DNA of 64,000 nt. Source: Sarocladium kiliense (Eukaryota > Ascomycota > Sordariomycetes > Hypocreales > Sarocladiaceae). Position 1 is the stretch's first letter. Each line of letters opens with the position of its first letter. Shown here one piece after another: positions 23,424 through 34,364 of the stretch. Position numbers and translations under genes: made by a program. The stretch spans positions 372,001 through 436,000 of the forward strand of contig JAUZTG010000044.1 in assembly GCA_030734395.1 (NCBI GenBank), written 5' to 3'. The notes beneath the pieces are model-generated. The model was not told where the DNA came from. It saw only the letters and a program-made list of their open reading frames with translations, and did no database searches.

Positions 23424-26390
23424 TTACGCTCCAACCTTAATGCTCCAATCCTCTCCAATCTTCGCACCAACACGGCCAACCACTGCAAAAGCCGCCCGTT
23501 CCTTCTCAGCAGCATAGTACTGCACCTTGACATCCCAAGTCTTGCCCTCAGAGGTGATCTGCGCCTCCTTCTTGTTCCATGAGGCTGGTGCACCAACGAC
23601 GATAATCTTATCGACGTGCACATCCTGCATAGCCTTCATCCAGGTGCCGGGTCGGAGGCTCTTGCCATCACGACCCTCGGCATCAACAGAGGAGAGGGTG
23701 CTACCGTTGAGGCTGAACTTGCGGTGGATATACTGACCCTTCTCATAGTCAAAGGAATCTCCATCGTCGACGTACAACTCGCCTTCAGCAGAGCCATCTT
23801 TGGACATAGTGACCACAAGCGTGTAGTCGTCGAAACGCATCATGGCGCTCGAGCGGCGAGGGATGTCGCGACGGGGGATAATGTGTCCTCCCCGCATGAG
23901 CAAGGGAATTTGGTCGAGGGCAGCATGCACCGTGGTATGCTTGCCCTTCTGGGTCTTGATCACGTTATAAGTGAAGTAGTTGTAGTACACCTCATCATCG
24001 GGAATCCAGATATCGGTCGACTCCTTGTCCTTCTCCACGATGGGCTTGACAAGTAGGCCGGTAGAGCCAACGAAGAACTGATCGTCGATGCCGAAGCCAG
24101 CCTCCTCGGACGGATGTGTCCAGAACATAGGGCGAACAATCGGGCTACCATCGCGGTTGGCATGGAAGAAAGCCGTGTACCATGCGGGAAGCAAAGAGTA
24201 TCGCAGGCGAATAGCTGAAGTCACAATGCCGGTGAAGGGGTCACCTAGGAGGTAAGGCTCACGGCGGCGAGCGTCAATGTGGGCGTGAGCGCGGAAGAAG
24301 GGGTAAAAAGCACCAGCCTGATACCATCGAACGAGGAGATCGGTGTCAGGGTTGCCGAAGAAACCTCCGACATCAGCACCAGCGAAGGGGTAGCCAGAGA
24401 TTCCTAAGCTGAGGATCATGGGGAAAGAAGCTCCAAGGTGATCCCAGCTGGCCTGGTTATCGCCAGTCCACATGGCACCGAATCGCTGAGAACCAGCGTA
24501 GAAGGATCGAGTCAGAATGAAGGGGCGACGGTACTCGCCCTTGGCGCGGGACAGAAGAGCCTGGTAGGTGGCGTTGTGGAACGTCATGCCATTGATGTTG
24601 TGGACATCTCGATGCTCCCAGTCGCCAAAGTGCATGTTGTCCTTGGGCATTGTAGTTTCAGGCCCGTTGAAAACAGATGGCTCATTCATGTCGTTCCAGA
24701 TGAAGGTGTTCTCCCTCGTACCCTTGAAAGCGTCGTATTTAAAGAGCGTCTTCCACCACTCGATCGCCTTCGGGTTGAAACAGTCGATCCAGTTCGATGA
24801 GCCAGGCCAGCACCATCCTTCGTACATGTCGCCACCTTTGTTACGGACAGCGAGATCCTTGGACTTCAGCTGAGAATGGACTGAGTACCCGTCTGTCTTC
24901 TTGATGTGAGGGTCAATGAGCAAGACAAGGTTTCGGCCATGCTCTGCGAGTTGCTTGCCGGTGCTAATGGGGTTCGAGAAGGAGTGAGGCTCAAATGTGA
25001 AGTACTTCCTATCATCGGTATACTCAAGATCCAGCCAAATAACATCATAAGGGATCTTGAAACGATCGAACTTGCGGTCGACATCCTTCACATCATCGTC
25101 AGAGATGTAGTTCCAGCGGCACTGGTGGTAGGCGATAGAGAACTCCTGCGGCATGGCGGTATAACCCGTCAGCTCACCAAAAGTCTTGGTCATGTCGCGA
25201 GGTGTTGGTCCAAGAAGAACGAAAACGTCGAGAATACCGCTCTCGGATATCCAGTGTGTGTGGGTGTTGATCTTGCCGCCCGCCCCAAGGCTCAGAGGGT
25301 TGGAACTTTCCTTGGCCTTTGTAATGTCAACCCAGGTCTCAGCAGCATTGAGCCAGAAGACTCCGACTGAAGAGTCCTTGCGGTGTGCTTGCATGAACGG
25401 AATAGCACCATATAGAGTCATAGGGCTATCGAGCTCATACTCGAATACGTCGGAGTTGTACATCCTGTATGGCTCGGCATAGTTTCCATCCCCACCTCGA
25501 GTCTGCTTCAGAGACAACGGGCCAGTGTGCTCGGGAATTCCGAAGACATGCTCGTATCCCTGGAAAGAGATGTCCATGGCAACGCTCTCTGGGCCGCGAG
25601 GCTTCGAATCTGTATTGCCGCCAAAGGTCTCATCCCACCAGGTGCTTTCGTCCTCCCCGGCAGGAGGGGCTTCCTCGCCTTCCTTGGGTTCGGCCTTGTT
25701 GAGCTTTGGACGCCAGTGCTCCATGTTGAGCCAGCCACGGCTGTTGAATTGGATGTGAGAAACGCCGTCTCGGCGGAAGTCGGCTTCGAAAGGCGAAAAC
25801 TTGATGACAGCCTCGAGTTGTCCCTCGCTGCCGTACTTGATGTTGACTTGCTTCTCATCCTGATGGGTGATTTCGGCGGCACCATCGAGTTCAACGCCGC
25901 CAATTATGACCAGCTTCTCAGCCTCGTTGTAACGTTCCTTTCGGACCTTGCTGTCATGTCGCAATTCAATTTCCTTGTTCATCCGCTTCTCTTCATCGAT
26001 AGTGACCCGAGCGGTGCCGGACTTGTGGAAAGAAATCGTCACTGGAAATCGTGCTGTCTCCCCGTCGTTGCCGAAGGATTTGAGGATGATGGCTCGCAAT
26101 TGGCCATCCTTGAACGCGATCGTCTCGGAGAGTAGGTTGTATGGCGATGCCCATGTCGAAGCCTGTGCCACGGCGTCGTCGGCAAATGCTCGATTACGTT
26201 TGCAGAAGCCGGACTGATCGCATTTCTTGAAGTCCTTTTCCTTGACAGAAACTTGAATACGTCAGCTGTTGAGCCTTGGAAACAGCAACAAGAGACTCAA
26301 CTTACCAACCGGCTGAAGAAGACACGCCAGCGCGCCTAGAAGAGCTAACAGTGCCGTCCACCTGTGGGACGCACCGAGACCGTACCTCAT
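23424..26390 (-). CDS. rot2: Glucosidase II catalytic alpha subunit (GH31)
   Basis: 970-residue ER alpha-glucosidase that removes the two inner alpha-1,3 glucoses from N-glycans and so drives the glycoprotein folding cycle. Exon 1 is 26390-26306 and encodes a hydrophobic signal peptide (WTALLALLGALACLL); the intron is 26305-26252 (GTAAGT...TTCAAG); exon 2 is 26251-23424. The mature start VSVKEKDFKKCDQSGFC is typical of the family. GH31 marks: IWNDMNEPS with the nucleophile Asp at about residue 549, the acid/base region WTGDNQASWDHLG with Asp at about 626, YPFAGADVGGFFGNP, and RAHAHIDARRREPYL. Length and order match the yeast Rot2/GANAB family. It acts as a heterodimer with the beta subunit, whose gene is not here. 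It is divergent from the NDP kinase gene, so the two may share a promoter region. Confidence 0.97.
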
Positions 26391-27452
26391 CGTGGCAGGT
26401 CTGTGTTATGGTAGCCGGCTTTGGCTAGAAAGGGAGGGATGAGACGTAGAAAACTGGCGCTGGGCTGGCTGGAAACGCCACAACTTTGCGAGACGCGGCA
26501 GTATTCAGAAGAAGTCCCCCAGAGCTATGTCCTGCCCTTGGCCGTGTTGTTTGAAGATGGACGTGGTTGAGTTGAGGCTCGGACAGTTGCCGGAGGGTCA
26601 TAGTTGGATGTTGCCCCAGTTCCAAGCTGTCCAGTTCAGGATCACGACGGGAGCTCCTGGTTAGGCTTAGCGTTCTCTTCAGCCAGGGGTGTTTCAGGGA
26701 GACGGCGGGGCAGCCTTCGTTAAAGCGGATTGCTGCGATAGATGCATCGCGGCAAGTCACACGGCACAGATATGAAGATGCTGGGATCCATTGAGGGACT
26801 CAATGTCAGGCTGGAAGACGCGGGTGTGATGTTTTCGAGGATCAGAACTCTATAGACTACATTGAGCTCTCGCAGTGCGCACAAATTCCTTATCAGAGTG
26901 CAGTTTTGCTTGCCTGGGAAGCGACCATTGGGTCTCACAGAAGCCAGCTATTCTGAGCGTCCAGAAACCTTCATAAAGGTGTCAATTGATCCCTCAGAAC
27001 CAACACAGACACGCCTAGATCCATCCGTCTCACCGACAAAGCTGCAGCATTCAATGGCTCCATCGGAAAGCGGCCACGATGCCGCCGATGCTGCCCGTAG
27101 CAACCCCGCTCCACCAGGAACAACAGAACCCCAGCGGGAGGACACGGACTCAAGCTCAGCACCACAGGTGCCATCACCGCCTAAAGCTGCTGCTGGCGAG
27201 ACCCGACGACAGCTCTCGTTGGGCCCTTCTTCGGGGTCCAACGCCCACTGGTCCCTCACGGCAGAAAATCTTGCCCCGCGCATTTTCTTCGTCTTGTCCG
27301 CCCTCCTTCTCCTCGCCTCCTACATCATCTTCGCCTTCCCCTCCACCCCGCCACACCAAGTCACCTCTGAAATCTGCTCCTGTCCGACCTCCGCGTCTCA
27401 ACTTCTCTCTTCCACACAACCAGCTACTTCGACCGCTGTCCCAAACATCACA
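26391..27452. other. Divergent promoter of glucosidase II and NDP kinase, with in-frame ORF
   Basis: 1.06 kb between two divergent starts. The NDP kinase reading frame stays open upstream of its usual ATG, with an in-frame ATG at 27054, giving a possible 133-residue extension with one TM-like segment; see findings. Otherwise it is promoter and leader sequence, CT-rich close to 27453. Confidence 0.5.
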
Positions 27453-28286
27453 ATGTCTTCCGCCGAGCAGACGTGAGTGATACCCCGCCATCCACCTTCC
27501 GTCTTTTTGCTCTGCGTTTGGCTTACCGACTTCTCGCTAACAAACGGAACAGCTTCATTGCTATCAAGCCCGATGGCGTCCAGGTGCGATACGAATGCGA
27601 ATGCGAATGCTACTGATGGCAGTGGTTCTTGTATTAACAAACTATACAGCGTGGCCTCATTGGTCCCATCGTCTCTCGCTTCGAGAACCGTGGGTATGTT
27701 GGCTTCTTCGATGAGACCGTCAGAGCTTCCAATTGACTTTTTGCCTCAGCTTCAAGCTTGCCGCCATCAAGCTCGTCACTCCCTCCAAGGAGCACCTCGA
27801 GAAGCACTGTATGATTCCGCCCTGCCGGACCGACTATCGCGACATGTCGCTGACTTTCTGACAGACGAGGACCTCGCTGGCAAGCCTTTCTTCGCTGGCC
27901 TGATCGAGTGTATGTATACTCTGGTTTTTCCCAGTCTATTTCCAAGGCTAACAAGGTTAACAGACATGCTTTCCGGCCCCATCTGCGCCATGGTCTGGGA
28001 GGGCCGTGACGCCGTCAAGACCGGCCGTAGTATGTTTCCTCTTAGTCTATGACCCTACTAATCGCGGAATTGCTAACAGTTGCCAGCCATCCTCGGTGCC
28101 ACCAACCCCCTTGCCTCCGCCCCCGGCACCATCCGTGGTGACTTCGCCATCGACGTTGGCCGCAACGTCTGCCACGGCTCCGACTCCGTCGAGAACGCCA
28201 AGAAGGAGATCGCTCTCTGGTTCAAGGAGGGTGATGTCGTCAGCTACAAGGCTTCCCAGTTCGACTGGATCTACGAGAAGGCTTAA
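27453..28286 (+). CDS. ndk1: Nucleoside diphosphate kinase
   Basis: 154-residue NDP kinase that transfers gamma-phosphate from ATP to other NDPs through a phosphohistidine. Seven short exons: 27453-27472, 27553-27583, 27650-27693, 27750-27808, 27865-27909, 27964-28029 and 28087-28286; the sum is a whole number of codons. Family marks: TFIAIKPDGVQRGLIG, the hinge around EGRDAVKTGR, GATNPLASAPGTIRGD, and the active-site stretch NVCHGSDSVENA with catalytic His, ending WIYEKA. Length is normal for the cytosolic enzyme. The chosen start has a strong context (ATCACAATG). One donor is GTGCGA rather than the usual consensus, but reading frame and conservation fix it. The frame is open upstream to an ATG at 27054, so a longer membrane-anchored isoform is possible. 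It is convergent with the DUF1279 gene, whose stop is 151 nt away. Confidence 0.96.
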
Positions 28287-28437
28287 ATGCGTTAACCCAC
28301 GTTTCGAACAATATCAAAACTCTGGCGCAGGGGAAGCATGTCTGGAGAGATAGACAATCACATCCAATCAGGTAGATTTTCTGAATATTCAGGCCCTCTA
28401 CTTGGCCGTGAGCATGGCATGTGTGCGATGATCGTGA

Positions 28438-29076
28438 TTATGTTTTGCGCGTAAACATTCCTCGGGCTCGGACAAGCACACCCGCAAACCACGGCGTGGC
28501 CCAGACGCTGCCGATAATCCTGATGGGGAGTGCAGCTTTGGTGATAGCATACGCTAAAGCCACTTCCGTAAGGATCCTATATTTGTCGTCGGCCCCGGAA
28601 CGTCTTATTACCTCCTCAGCATGAGCAGCCATCTCCTCTTCCGAAGCCTTTCGTCCAATAGACTGCGCTTCTCCTCCGTCCTCCTGACCGAAGCCAAACC
28701 ATTGCTTTCTCTTGAAGTATCTCTCGAACCGTGCAATGCCAGCGTCGACATATACCCCAAAGTGATTGGTGATGTATGCGGTTGGGACCAGGTCCGTGTA
28801 ATGGAACAGGCCGAAAAGAGCACAAAGTGGTACGATAGCAGTGAGCTCATGTAGTATCAAGAAGGAGACAATGTGTGACAGCGGTGCATCGCGAAGACGC
28901 GAAGTGTACTTCTGTAGGCGGCGCGGAAGCTTGGACGTGATGCGGTCGATTCGGGAAGCTTGGGAGCTGTTGGAGGTGGAGGATGTGTGTCGGAGGAGAA
29001 ATCGCGCCGGACTTTGACGTATGAGAACCGGCTGAAAGCTCCGCACGCCCTGACTGAGGGGACTCAGGCGTGTCAT
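28438..29076 (-). CDS. DUF1279/FAM210-like mitochondrial membrane protein
   Basis: 212 residues, no intron needed. The ATG at 29076 opens a basic, Ser/Arg-rich presequence (FLLRHTSSTSNSS) typical of mitochondrial import. The core carries IVSFLILHELTAIVPL, then PTAYITNHFGVYVDAGIARFERYF, an amphipathic stretch, and a second hydrophobic region (VALAYAITKAALPIRIIGSVWATPWF). This arrangement matches the DUF1279 proteins known as FAM210A/B in animals and Mrx11/Mrx15-type proteins in yeast, which are linked to mitochondrial gene expression. I am confident of a mitochondrial membrane protein, less so of which yeast homologue it corresponds to. It is convergent with the NDP kinase gene. Confidence 0.75.
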   Translation of the reverse strand: MTRLSPLSQGVRSFQPVLIRQSPARFLLRHTSSTSNSSQASRIDRITSKLPRRLQKYTSRLRDAPLSHIVSFLILHELTAIVPLCALFGLFHYTDLVPTAYITNHFGVYVDAGIARFERYFKRKQWFGFGQEDGGEAQSIGRKASEEEMAAHAEEVIRRSGADDKYRILTEVALAYAITKAALPIRIIGSVWATPWFAGVLVRARGMFTRKT

Positions 29077-30207
29077 GGCCACAGATCGGAACAGTGCGAA
29101 GCAGTCTGCAAATGTTGACGAAAGTGAAGTCAGCTTGGGAAAAGATGGCTCATGAACTCCGCCAAAGCGCCTACCCTGTAAACTAATCCCACCTCATCAC
29201 AGCTTGATACTCCTCCGGTCTTCCACCCAATTAAATGGCCGCCGGTAAGTTTTACGTGGTTTTGATTTCCTTGTATAGTTTATGAGAAATTGCCCTGATC
29301 GAAGGACATGCGTATTTGTGGGGGAGTCAAATGTCGACAAACAACTTGATACCTAGCCAGTTCCAATTCATCTCTAACCTCGACAACGATAGCAATCATG
29401 CCTCACTCCAAAGTCAGACGCAAATCTGGCATTTCATTGATATGATTTGCCAATACTGGGCATGCTTCAGGTAGGAACTACCGTGCAGAAATCGATAGAC
29501 TTGTGCCGTGTCAGCAAAACAGTGCCCACACCACACGGCAGGCAGTGATTGATTCCGTGTCCCTCAAGATGCTCGACACCAGTGACGGAAGAGTAGCCCC
29601 AACAAATTTGAAGCCGGCAGATGATACTGAATATGGTTTCAGATGCCGAGATCAACGCAGAAGTAGGAGCCATGGCCGCCATCATCCGTCCATACCGGCC
29701 GATGCACTTGGCACAGTTGCTCCCTGGTAGTGATGCCTGATCCATCATCTTCACTCGCCCGAAAGGGCACGTCAAATGAAGCTGCCAGCCAGCGGTCCTG
29801 GGAATGATAATGTATTGAACCCAGAGCCGACGGCAAAGCGGAGGGATTAGGCCAGCTGCCACTTGTTTCCCTCGGACGTGTTTCTTGTCCGGGAAGACCC
29901 TCCTTCCGCCCCGTCCGTGACATTAGATTCTGAGGCAATCATTGCAACTGCTTGGCCTCACACAGCCTCAGAGTCCCCAACAACTTCCATTAACGTCAAA
30001 TATCAACTCTGGTGGTTGATAAAGAGGATTGATCTCTATCTCTCCTCATTATTCACTTCCAACCCTCCCTGTTCCACCATCAACGCCCGTCGACGCCTCG
30101 CACGTTGCAATTTGGGATAATTCTTCTCTCAAATCCAGCAAACATCTCTTTCGATCTCAAAGCTACAAGGCAGTTTACTCTCTCGTTGAGAGCAAGCTCT
30201 GCAGAAT
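29077..30207. other. Intergenic region
   Basis: 1.1 kb holding the DUF1279 promoter and the CT-rich leader of the secreted protein gene. No supportable gene. An ATG followed by a good donor (ATGGCCGCCGGTAAGT at 29235) was tested as a tiny first exon, but no downstream exon fits. Confidence 0.45.
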
Positions 30208-31389
30208 ATGGCAATCATCAAGAAGTCGATGCCACTCGTGGCCATTGTTGCGGCCTTCACCAGCGTCAGTGCCCAGGGAGAATCCGAGGGGGATCTCATC
30301 CTCTGCGATTGTGGTATTGGAAACAACACCGAACATCCTACCTGGTCGACTTCACGTCAGATGAACTGGTACGATGAGATTACTTGGCCAGACTCCGCCA
30401 GCGACTATCCGAACGCCCCTGATGAGGCTGTCGAGATCCCTTTCAATGACGGCATCTACCCTTGGACTCCCAAAGGTGTGACTGCAACTCTTCCTGGTGG
30501 TGATGTTTGGACGGTGTATATCGAAGATGGAACCCCAGACGGCTTCAAAGCCGGCACCGCGGTGTCCTCCAAGGACGATGGAGGCTCCCTCAACTGCTGG
30601 GCGTACCGCGGCAGACCCGTCAGTGCAGCCATCAACAAGACTGTCACGGACGACGCAATCTGCTGGACTGCGTTTGTGTGCAACTCTGATGAAGAGGCTC
30701 CTCCGTTTCCTGATGACATGAGCTCGCCTACTACAACAGCCGAGTCGTCATCAGCTCCACCTTCAACAACTTACGTTTCCGAGACTCCTCCCACTTCTGT
30801 CCCATCTGACGGTGGCGAGCCCGCTCCTACCGAGACACCTAAGACAGGTGAACTATTTGTCTCTTCTGCAGTCAACCCACGCTTCATCAACTGGGAAAGC
30901 ACATGGGAACAGTTCATCAACAAGTTTGTTTGGGATCAAAGCACAGGTCGTTGTGTGGCTGATCCAATCCAAGCAGAAGGATACAACATCACACTTGACT
31001 GCGCCGGAATTCAGCTCGACGAAGATTCCCACATGACTCTCCTTCTGATCCAGGCTCTCCGTGACGTTGGGGCCAACAGCCTTTGGTTCAATCAAAACCC
31101 AACTGTACCAGGAGGCACCAAGCCTAACTCCACAGCTCATCACTGGGTTGTCATGCCAGAGGCATTCAGTCTGACTGCTACTGATGTGGCACACAAGACC
31201 GTTGTTGGCTACATCAGCTATAAGACTACATACGACGGCTTCTTGATGGGACCGTGCTCCACTTGCGAGACGAAACGCTTCGACAAGAACTTCTTCGACC
31301 CCATCATTGCAGCAATGCAGGGATCATACCCCACCTTCAACAGCTTCACCGTACAAGGTGAATGCAAGCCATGGACTGTCTGCAAGTAG
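30208..31389 (+). CDS. Secreted protein of unknown family, two domains and a Pro/Thr linker
   Basis: 393 residues, single exon. A clear signal peptide (about 1-22, ending SVSA before QGES) leads into an N-terminal domain of ~150 residues with paired cysteines (ILCDCGIGNN, LNCWAYRG, ICWTAFVCN) and a Gly/Asp/Trp-rich core. A Pro/Ser/Thr linker (about 170-215) follows, then a C-terminal domain of ~180 residues (FVWDQSTGRCVADP, ITLDCAGIQLDEDSHM, MGPCSTCETKRF, ending CKPWTVCK). The domain-linker-domain layout is common in secreted fungal enzymes and effectors. I see no catalytic motif I can name and do not recognise the family. It lies at the left edge of the accessory block, convergent with the HET gene. 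Confidence 0.85.
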   Translation: MAIIKKSMPLVAIVAAFTSVSAQGESEGDLILCDCGIGNNTEHPTWSTSRQMNWYDEITWPDSASDYPNAPDEAVEIPFNDGIYPWTPKGVTATLPGGDVWTVYIEDGTPDGFKAGTAVSSKDDGGSLNCWAYRGRPVSAAINKTVTDDAICWTAFVCNSDEEAPPFPDDMSSPTTTAESSSAPPSTTYVSETPPTSVPSDGGEPAPTETPKTGELFVSSAVNPRFINWESTWEQFINKFVWDQSTGRCVADPIQAEGYNITLDCAGIQLDEDSHMTLLLIQALRDVGANSLWFNQNPTVPGGTKPNSTAHHWVVMPEAFSLTATDVAHKTVVGYISYKTTYDGFLMGPCSTCETKRFDKNFFDPIIAAMQGSYPTFNSFTVQGECKPWTVCK

Positions 31390-31577
31390 TCGTAGAAGAT
31401 TGTGAGGGCGAACGGTGGCCTCCGATAGCTTTCACCTGAGAGTAGCCACCTGGGGAATATTCTCATGTTCTTGTGAGCTTTTTTACAGCTAGACTTGCTG
31501 TATGCTTCATGTACTCTAGATTCGGTTATGGCGGATGTATGAGAGACCGTATCGCAATGACATGAAGAACCACAACG

Positions 31578-33839
31578 TTAAGCCAAGATGATGTTCCGCC
31601 ACACCGAGTCCTTTGTAACATGCTCGCCAAACATTGCGCCGTGAACATACACATCTCCAATGATCTTGAAGCAGTCCATCTCGTCCTTGACCCGTCTCAA
31701 TACTAGTGGTGTGGGACAGCCCCTGATCACCATAACTTTGTCGCCTAACTCTGCCTTGAGCGGCACGAGACACAAATAGCCCCTGACCGTTCGCGCAAGC
31801 CTTCTCCCCGCGGGCAGCGTGATCTTCAGCATGCCCTCATACGGCGCCGCCGTCCTCCCCTTATTCCTCAAGATCCTCTCTCTTGCCGGCTGTGGCAGCA
31901 TGGGATTCCCGGGGTCACTGTATATACCGAACAACGCTGCCTGCTCCACCATCTCTGCCGACTTTGGTAGCAAGCCCGTCTCATCCCGCGTGTTAGCGAG
32001 GATGAAGAGTGGCTCGAGCGTGTCGAAGAGATCGAAGAGGTTTGGGTTCTCATCGCGACCGGTGATTAGAGCGCTGAGGGTGATGAGGAAGAACCACTCG
32101 CGGAAGCCTTGAGCGAGACGGCGTGGTGCTGGACGCTGAGCCATATCGTTGTCCATGATTAGGCAGCGCCAGAACGCTTCGACGATGGGTTGCTTTGTAA
32201 AAGTGTAATGTGAGCCGCAGTGTAGGAGCATGCGAATGCAGTCGATGAAATGTCCTGCAGTCATCTCCTGCCATGTCTCACCAATCTCCTCGATTGAACC
32301 CAGGTTGGGACTCATAGCCTGGACGTGAAGTCGAAGACGCTGCTCATCGATGTAGAATACAGGATCGTCCTCAGTCTCTCCAGGAAGACCGAAGGGTTTG
32401 GAATGGTGAGCGGAAGGACCGAGTATAGGAGCGTTGACGTTTTCGAATGAAGGTATCCAGCTTGGGAAAGTAGAAGAGGTGGCAGCACTGCGGGAAGCTT
32501 CACCAGCGAGGGAAAGGATGTTGAGAGACTCTGTTTCGCGAAGGAGTCGGAGAGTGAGAGACGAGAGAACGTCGTCTTCTGGGCTGGTATAGTCAATGGG
32601 CAGGGTAAGAGGTTGGTTGTCCTGTTGTCGACATAGATGGTTTAGGATACCCATCAGACCGTAGATGCGATCTCGGCGAACAGTCGACTTGAAGCCGTTG
32701 CTTCCTAGCAGAAGCTTCAAGAGGCCTGTTTCAGGCGTTGTGCGTGAGATGTCGGCGGAAAAATTGGTGGTTGCATATGCCTCGTGCAAAGGGCTGTTCA
32801 CTCCACGACACCATTCTCGCATGGTTTGGAGGTTGATCGCCTGCGTGATACCCATGACAAGTGGTGCATTCTGGATGCCTCTCCCAACAGCATAGAGACC
32901 GACAAGAGCGTTCGATGCACCGAGCAAAAGTGCAGCGTAGCCGATTGAGTCCCAGGGAATCGACTGTGCTCCAATCATACAAACTGGCTTCCTCGACAAG
33001 GCCACCTCTTGTATCATCCAGACCCGGCCGAACCAGGTTCGTGAATAAAGATCACTAAGGTGAAGCCAGTCGTCACTAGTCATTGGCGGCAGTCCATTCT
33101 TGACGAGAAGCTCTTTGTCATCGGCGACGAACACATCCCCAAGCTTCTGCTTTCGTGCGTAATCCAGAATCTTTTCCTCCGCGCCGAGTGCCATCAGACG
33201 AATTGTGTGTAGGGAGCTGCTTGTGTGCTCATTCTCCTCGCCAAGCCAGATGATAGTCTCAGAGGCTGCAGTGAAGACAGTGTCCATAATGCCAACTTGA
33301 GCGGCTCGTTCATCCAGGTCTCCTTGGTTGATGCATATACTGTCGACCCAGATGTACTCTCCTGGACGAGCGTATACAATGTACTGAAGAGCAGTGTGGA
33401 GGTTTGGAAGGACATTGAAGGTGCATGAGTTAAGGTTGATGGTGTCATGGTGAAGAGGGATTGAGGGTGTTCGTGGTGATAGCGTCAGCTCAGACAAGTC
33501 TGGCGTAGATGGTGTTGATGAAGACTCAGCCGGTCCCCAAGTGTATGACAACGCGATATAGGTCGGAACTTGATCCAGCACAAAGGTCTCAATCGTGAAG
33601 TCTGAAGCCGAACCTCCCTGCTCAGGCAGCTTAACGAGTCGAATACTGTGTTGATCCAACTTGTCGCTATAGGCGAATTTATGAGGGGTTCTCTCTGGTG
33701 CAGACAGCGAAGAACGCCATGCCCAGTCAGCAAAGCGGCGCATTCCGTAGATTCCAGCCATGATGTGTCGAGTCAGGCGCTCAACCCATCTCATTGGCAG
33801 TCGTGCTTGTTTCCCCCGCAGGTTCAGGCTGATCAGCAT
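31578..33839 (-). CDS. HET-domain (heterokaryon incompatibility) protein
   Basis: 753 residues, single exon. Contains the HET signature: YIALSYTWG at about residues 94-102, IWVDSICINQGDLDERAAQV at about 163-182, and the following ASETIIWLGEE. In characterised members this domain triggers incompatibility cell death when activated by a partner or a fused sensing domain. No NACHT, WD or ankyrin repeats are present; the C-terminal ~500 residues are the usual HET-only tail (DRIYGLMGIL, then FPSWIPSF), with a late region (GRRLARTVRGYLCLVP, DKVMVIRGCPTPLVLR) common in this protein class. The start may be the ATG at 33839 or 33794. Membership is certain; a role in allorecognition is inferred from the family and not shown, since most HET genes are uncharacterised. 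Confidence 0.92.
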   Translation of the reverse strand: MLISLNLRGKQARLPMRWVERLTRHIMAGIYGMRRFADWAWRSSLSAPERTPHKFAYSDKLDQHSIRLVKLPEQGGSASDFTIETFVLDQVPTYIALSYTWGPAESSSTPSTPDLSELTLSPRTPSIPLHHDTINLNSCTFNVLPNLHTALQYIVYARPGEYIWVDSICINQGDLDERAAQVGIMDTVFTAASETIIWLGEENEHTSSSLHTIRLMALGAEEKILDYARKQKLGDVFVADDKELLVKNGLPPMTSDDWLHLSDLYSRTWFGRVWMIQEVALSRKPVCMIGAQSIPWDSIGYAALLLGASNALVGLYAVGRGIQNAPLVMGITQAINLQTMREWCRGVNSPLHEAYATTNFSADISRTTPETGLLKLLLGSNGFKSTVRRDRIYGLMGILNHLCRQQDNQPLTLPIDYTSPEDDVLSSLTLRLLRETESLNILSLAGEASRSAATSSTFPSWIPSFENVNAPILGPSAHHSKPFGLPGETEDDPVFYIDEQRLRLHVQAMSPNLGSIEEIGETWQEMTAGHFIDCIRMLLHCGSHYTFTKQPIVEAFWRCLIMDNDMAQRPAPRRLAQGFREWFFLITLSALITGRDENPNLFDLFDTLEPLFILANTRDETGLLPKSAEMVEQAALFGIYSDPGNPMLPQPARERILRNKGRTAAPYEGMLKITLPAGRRLARTVRGYLCLVPLKAELGDKVMVIRGCPTPLVLRRVKDEMDCFKIIGDVYVHGAMFGEHVTKDSVWRNIILA

Positions 33840-34364
33840 CGCTTACGCCCTGGGATTAGCAGGGCGTGAGCTGGGGCATCATGGTGGAAAGCCAGCGACC
33901 GGTCTGATGGTGATATTGAAGATGAAATGATGATCGTGGATGGAGAAAAGGATGAAAGAATCCAAGATGAGATAAGGTACACGGAAAAGGATGATGGAGG
34001 TTGGCAGCTGGGATCCGGAACTTGGAAACTTGGATGTGATGACTGGATGGAGTTAGTGCAGATCATGCCACCTGCAGCTTGGAGGATCGATCGGCAGGAG
34101 AGACAGCCAGTATCAAGTCTAGGAACTTTCATCGGAAACTCTTCTTTGAATAACGTTTTCTTCCATGAAATTTCCGACGAGGCTGATTTGGTACGAGTTT
34201 GATCTATGATTGAGCACCGCAGCCAACCAGCAACACTGGCCATAGTTCCAAGAATACGGCACACACCTTCGGTTGTGCGACGGATCGCCAGGAGTACTGT
34301 TCGTGAGAAAGATCTCTGGAAGATTTTGTACATCGATCAAGGCTATATACAAGAATACAAAAAG
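33840..34364. other. Intergenic region, HET promoter
   Basis: 0.53 kb between the HET start and the stop of the CDH-cytochrome-like gene, both on the minus strand. No supportable gene or repeat. Confidence 0.5.

Noticed and set aside
26862..27053. Longer NDP kinase extension beginning at 26862
   Set aside because: That start is TTG. The only plausible upstream start is the ATG at 27054.
29235..29250. ATGGCCGCCGGTAAGT as the first exon of a small gene
   Set aside because: The start and donor look good, but every candidate second exon within 300 nt meets a stop at once.
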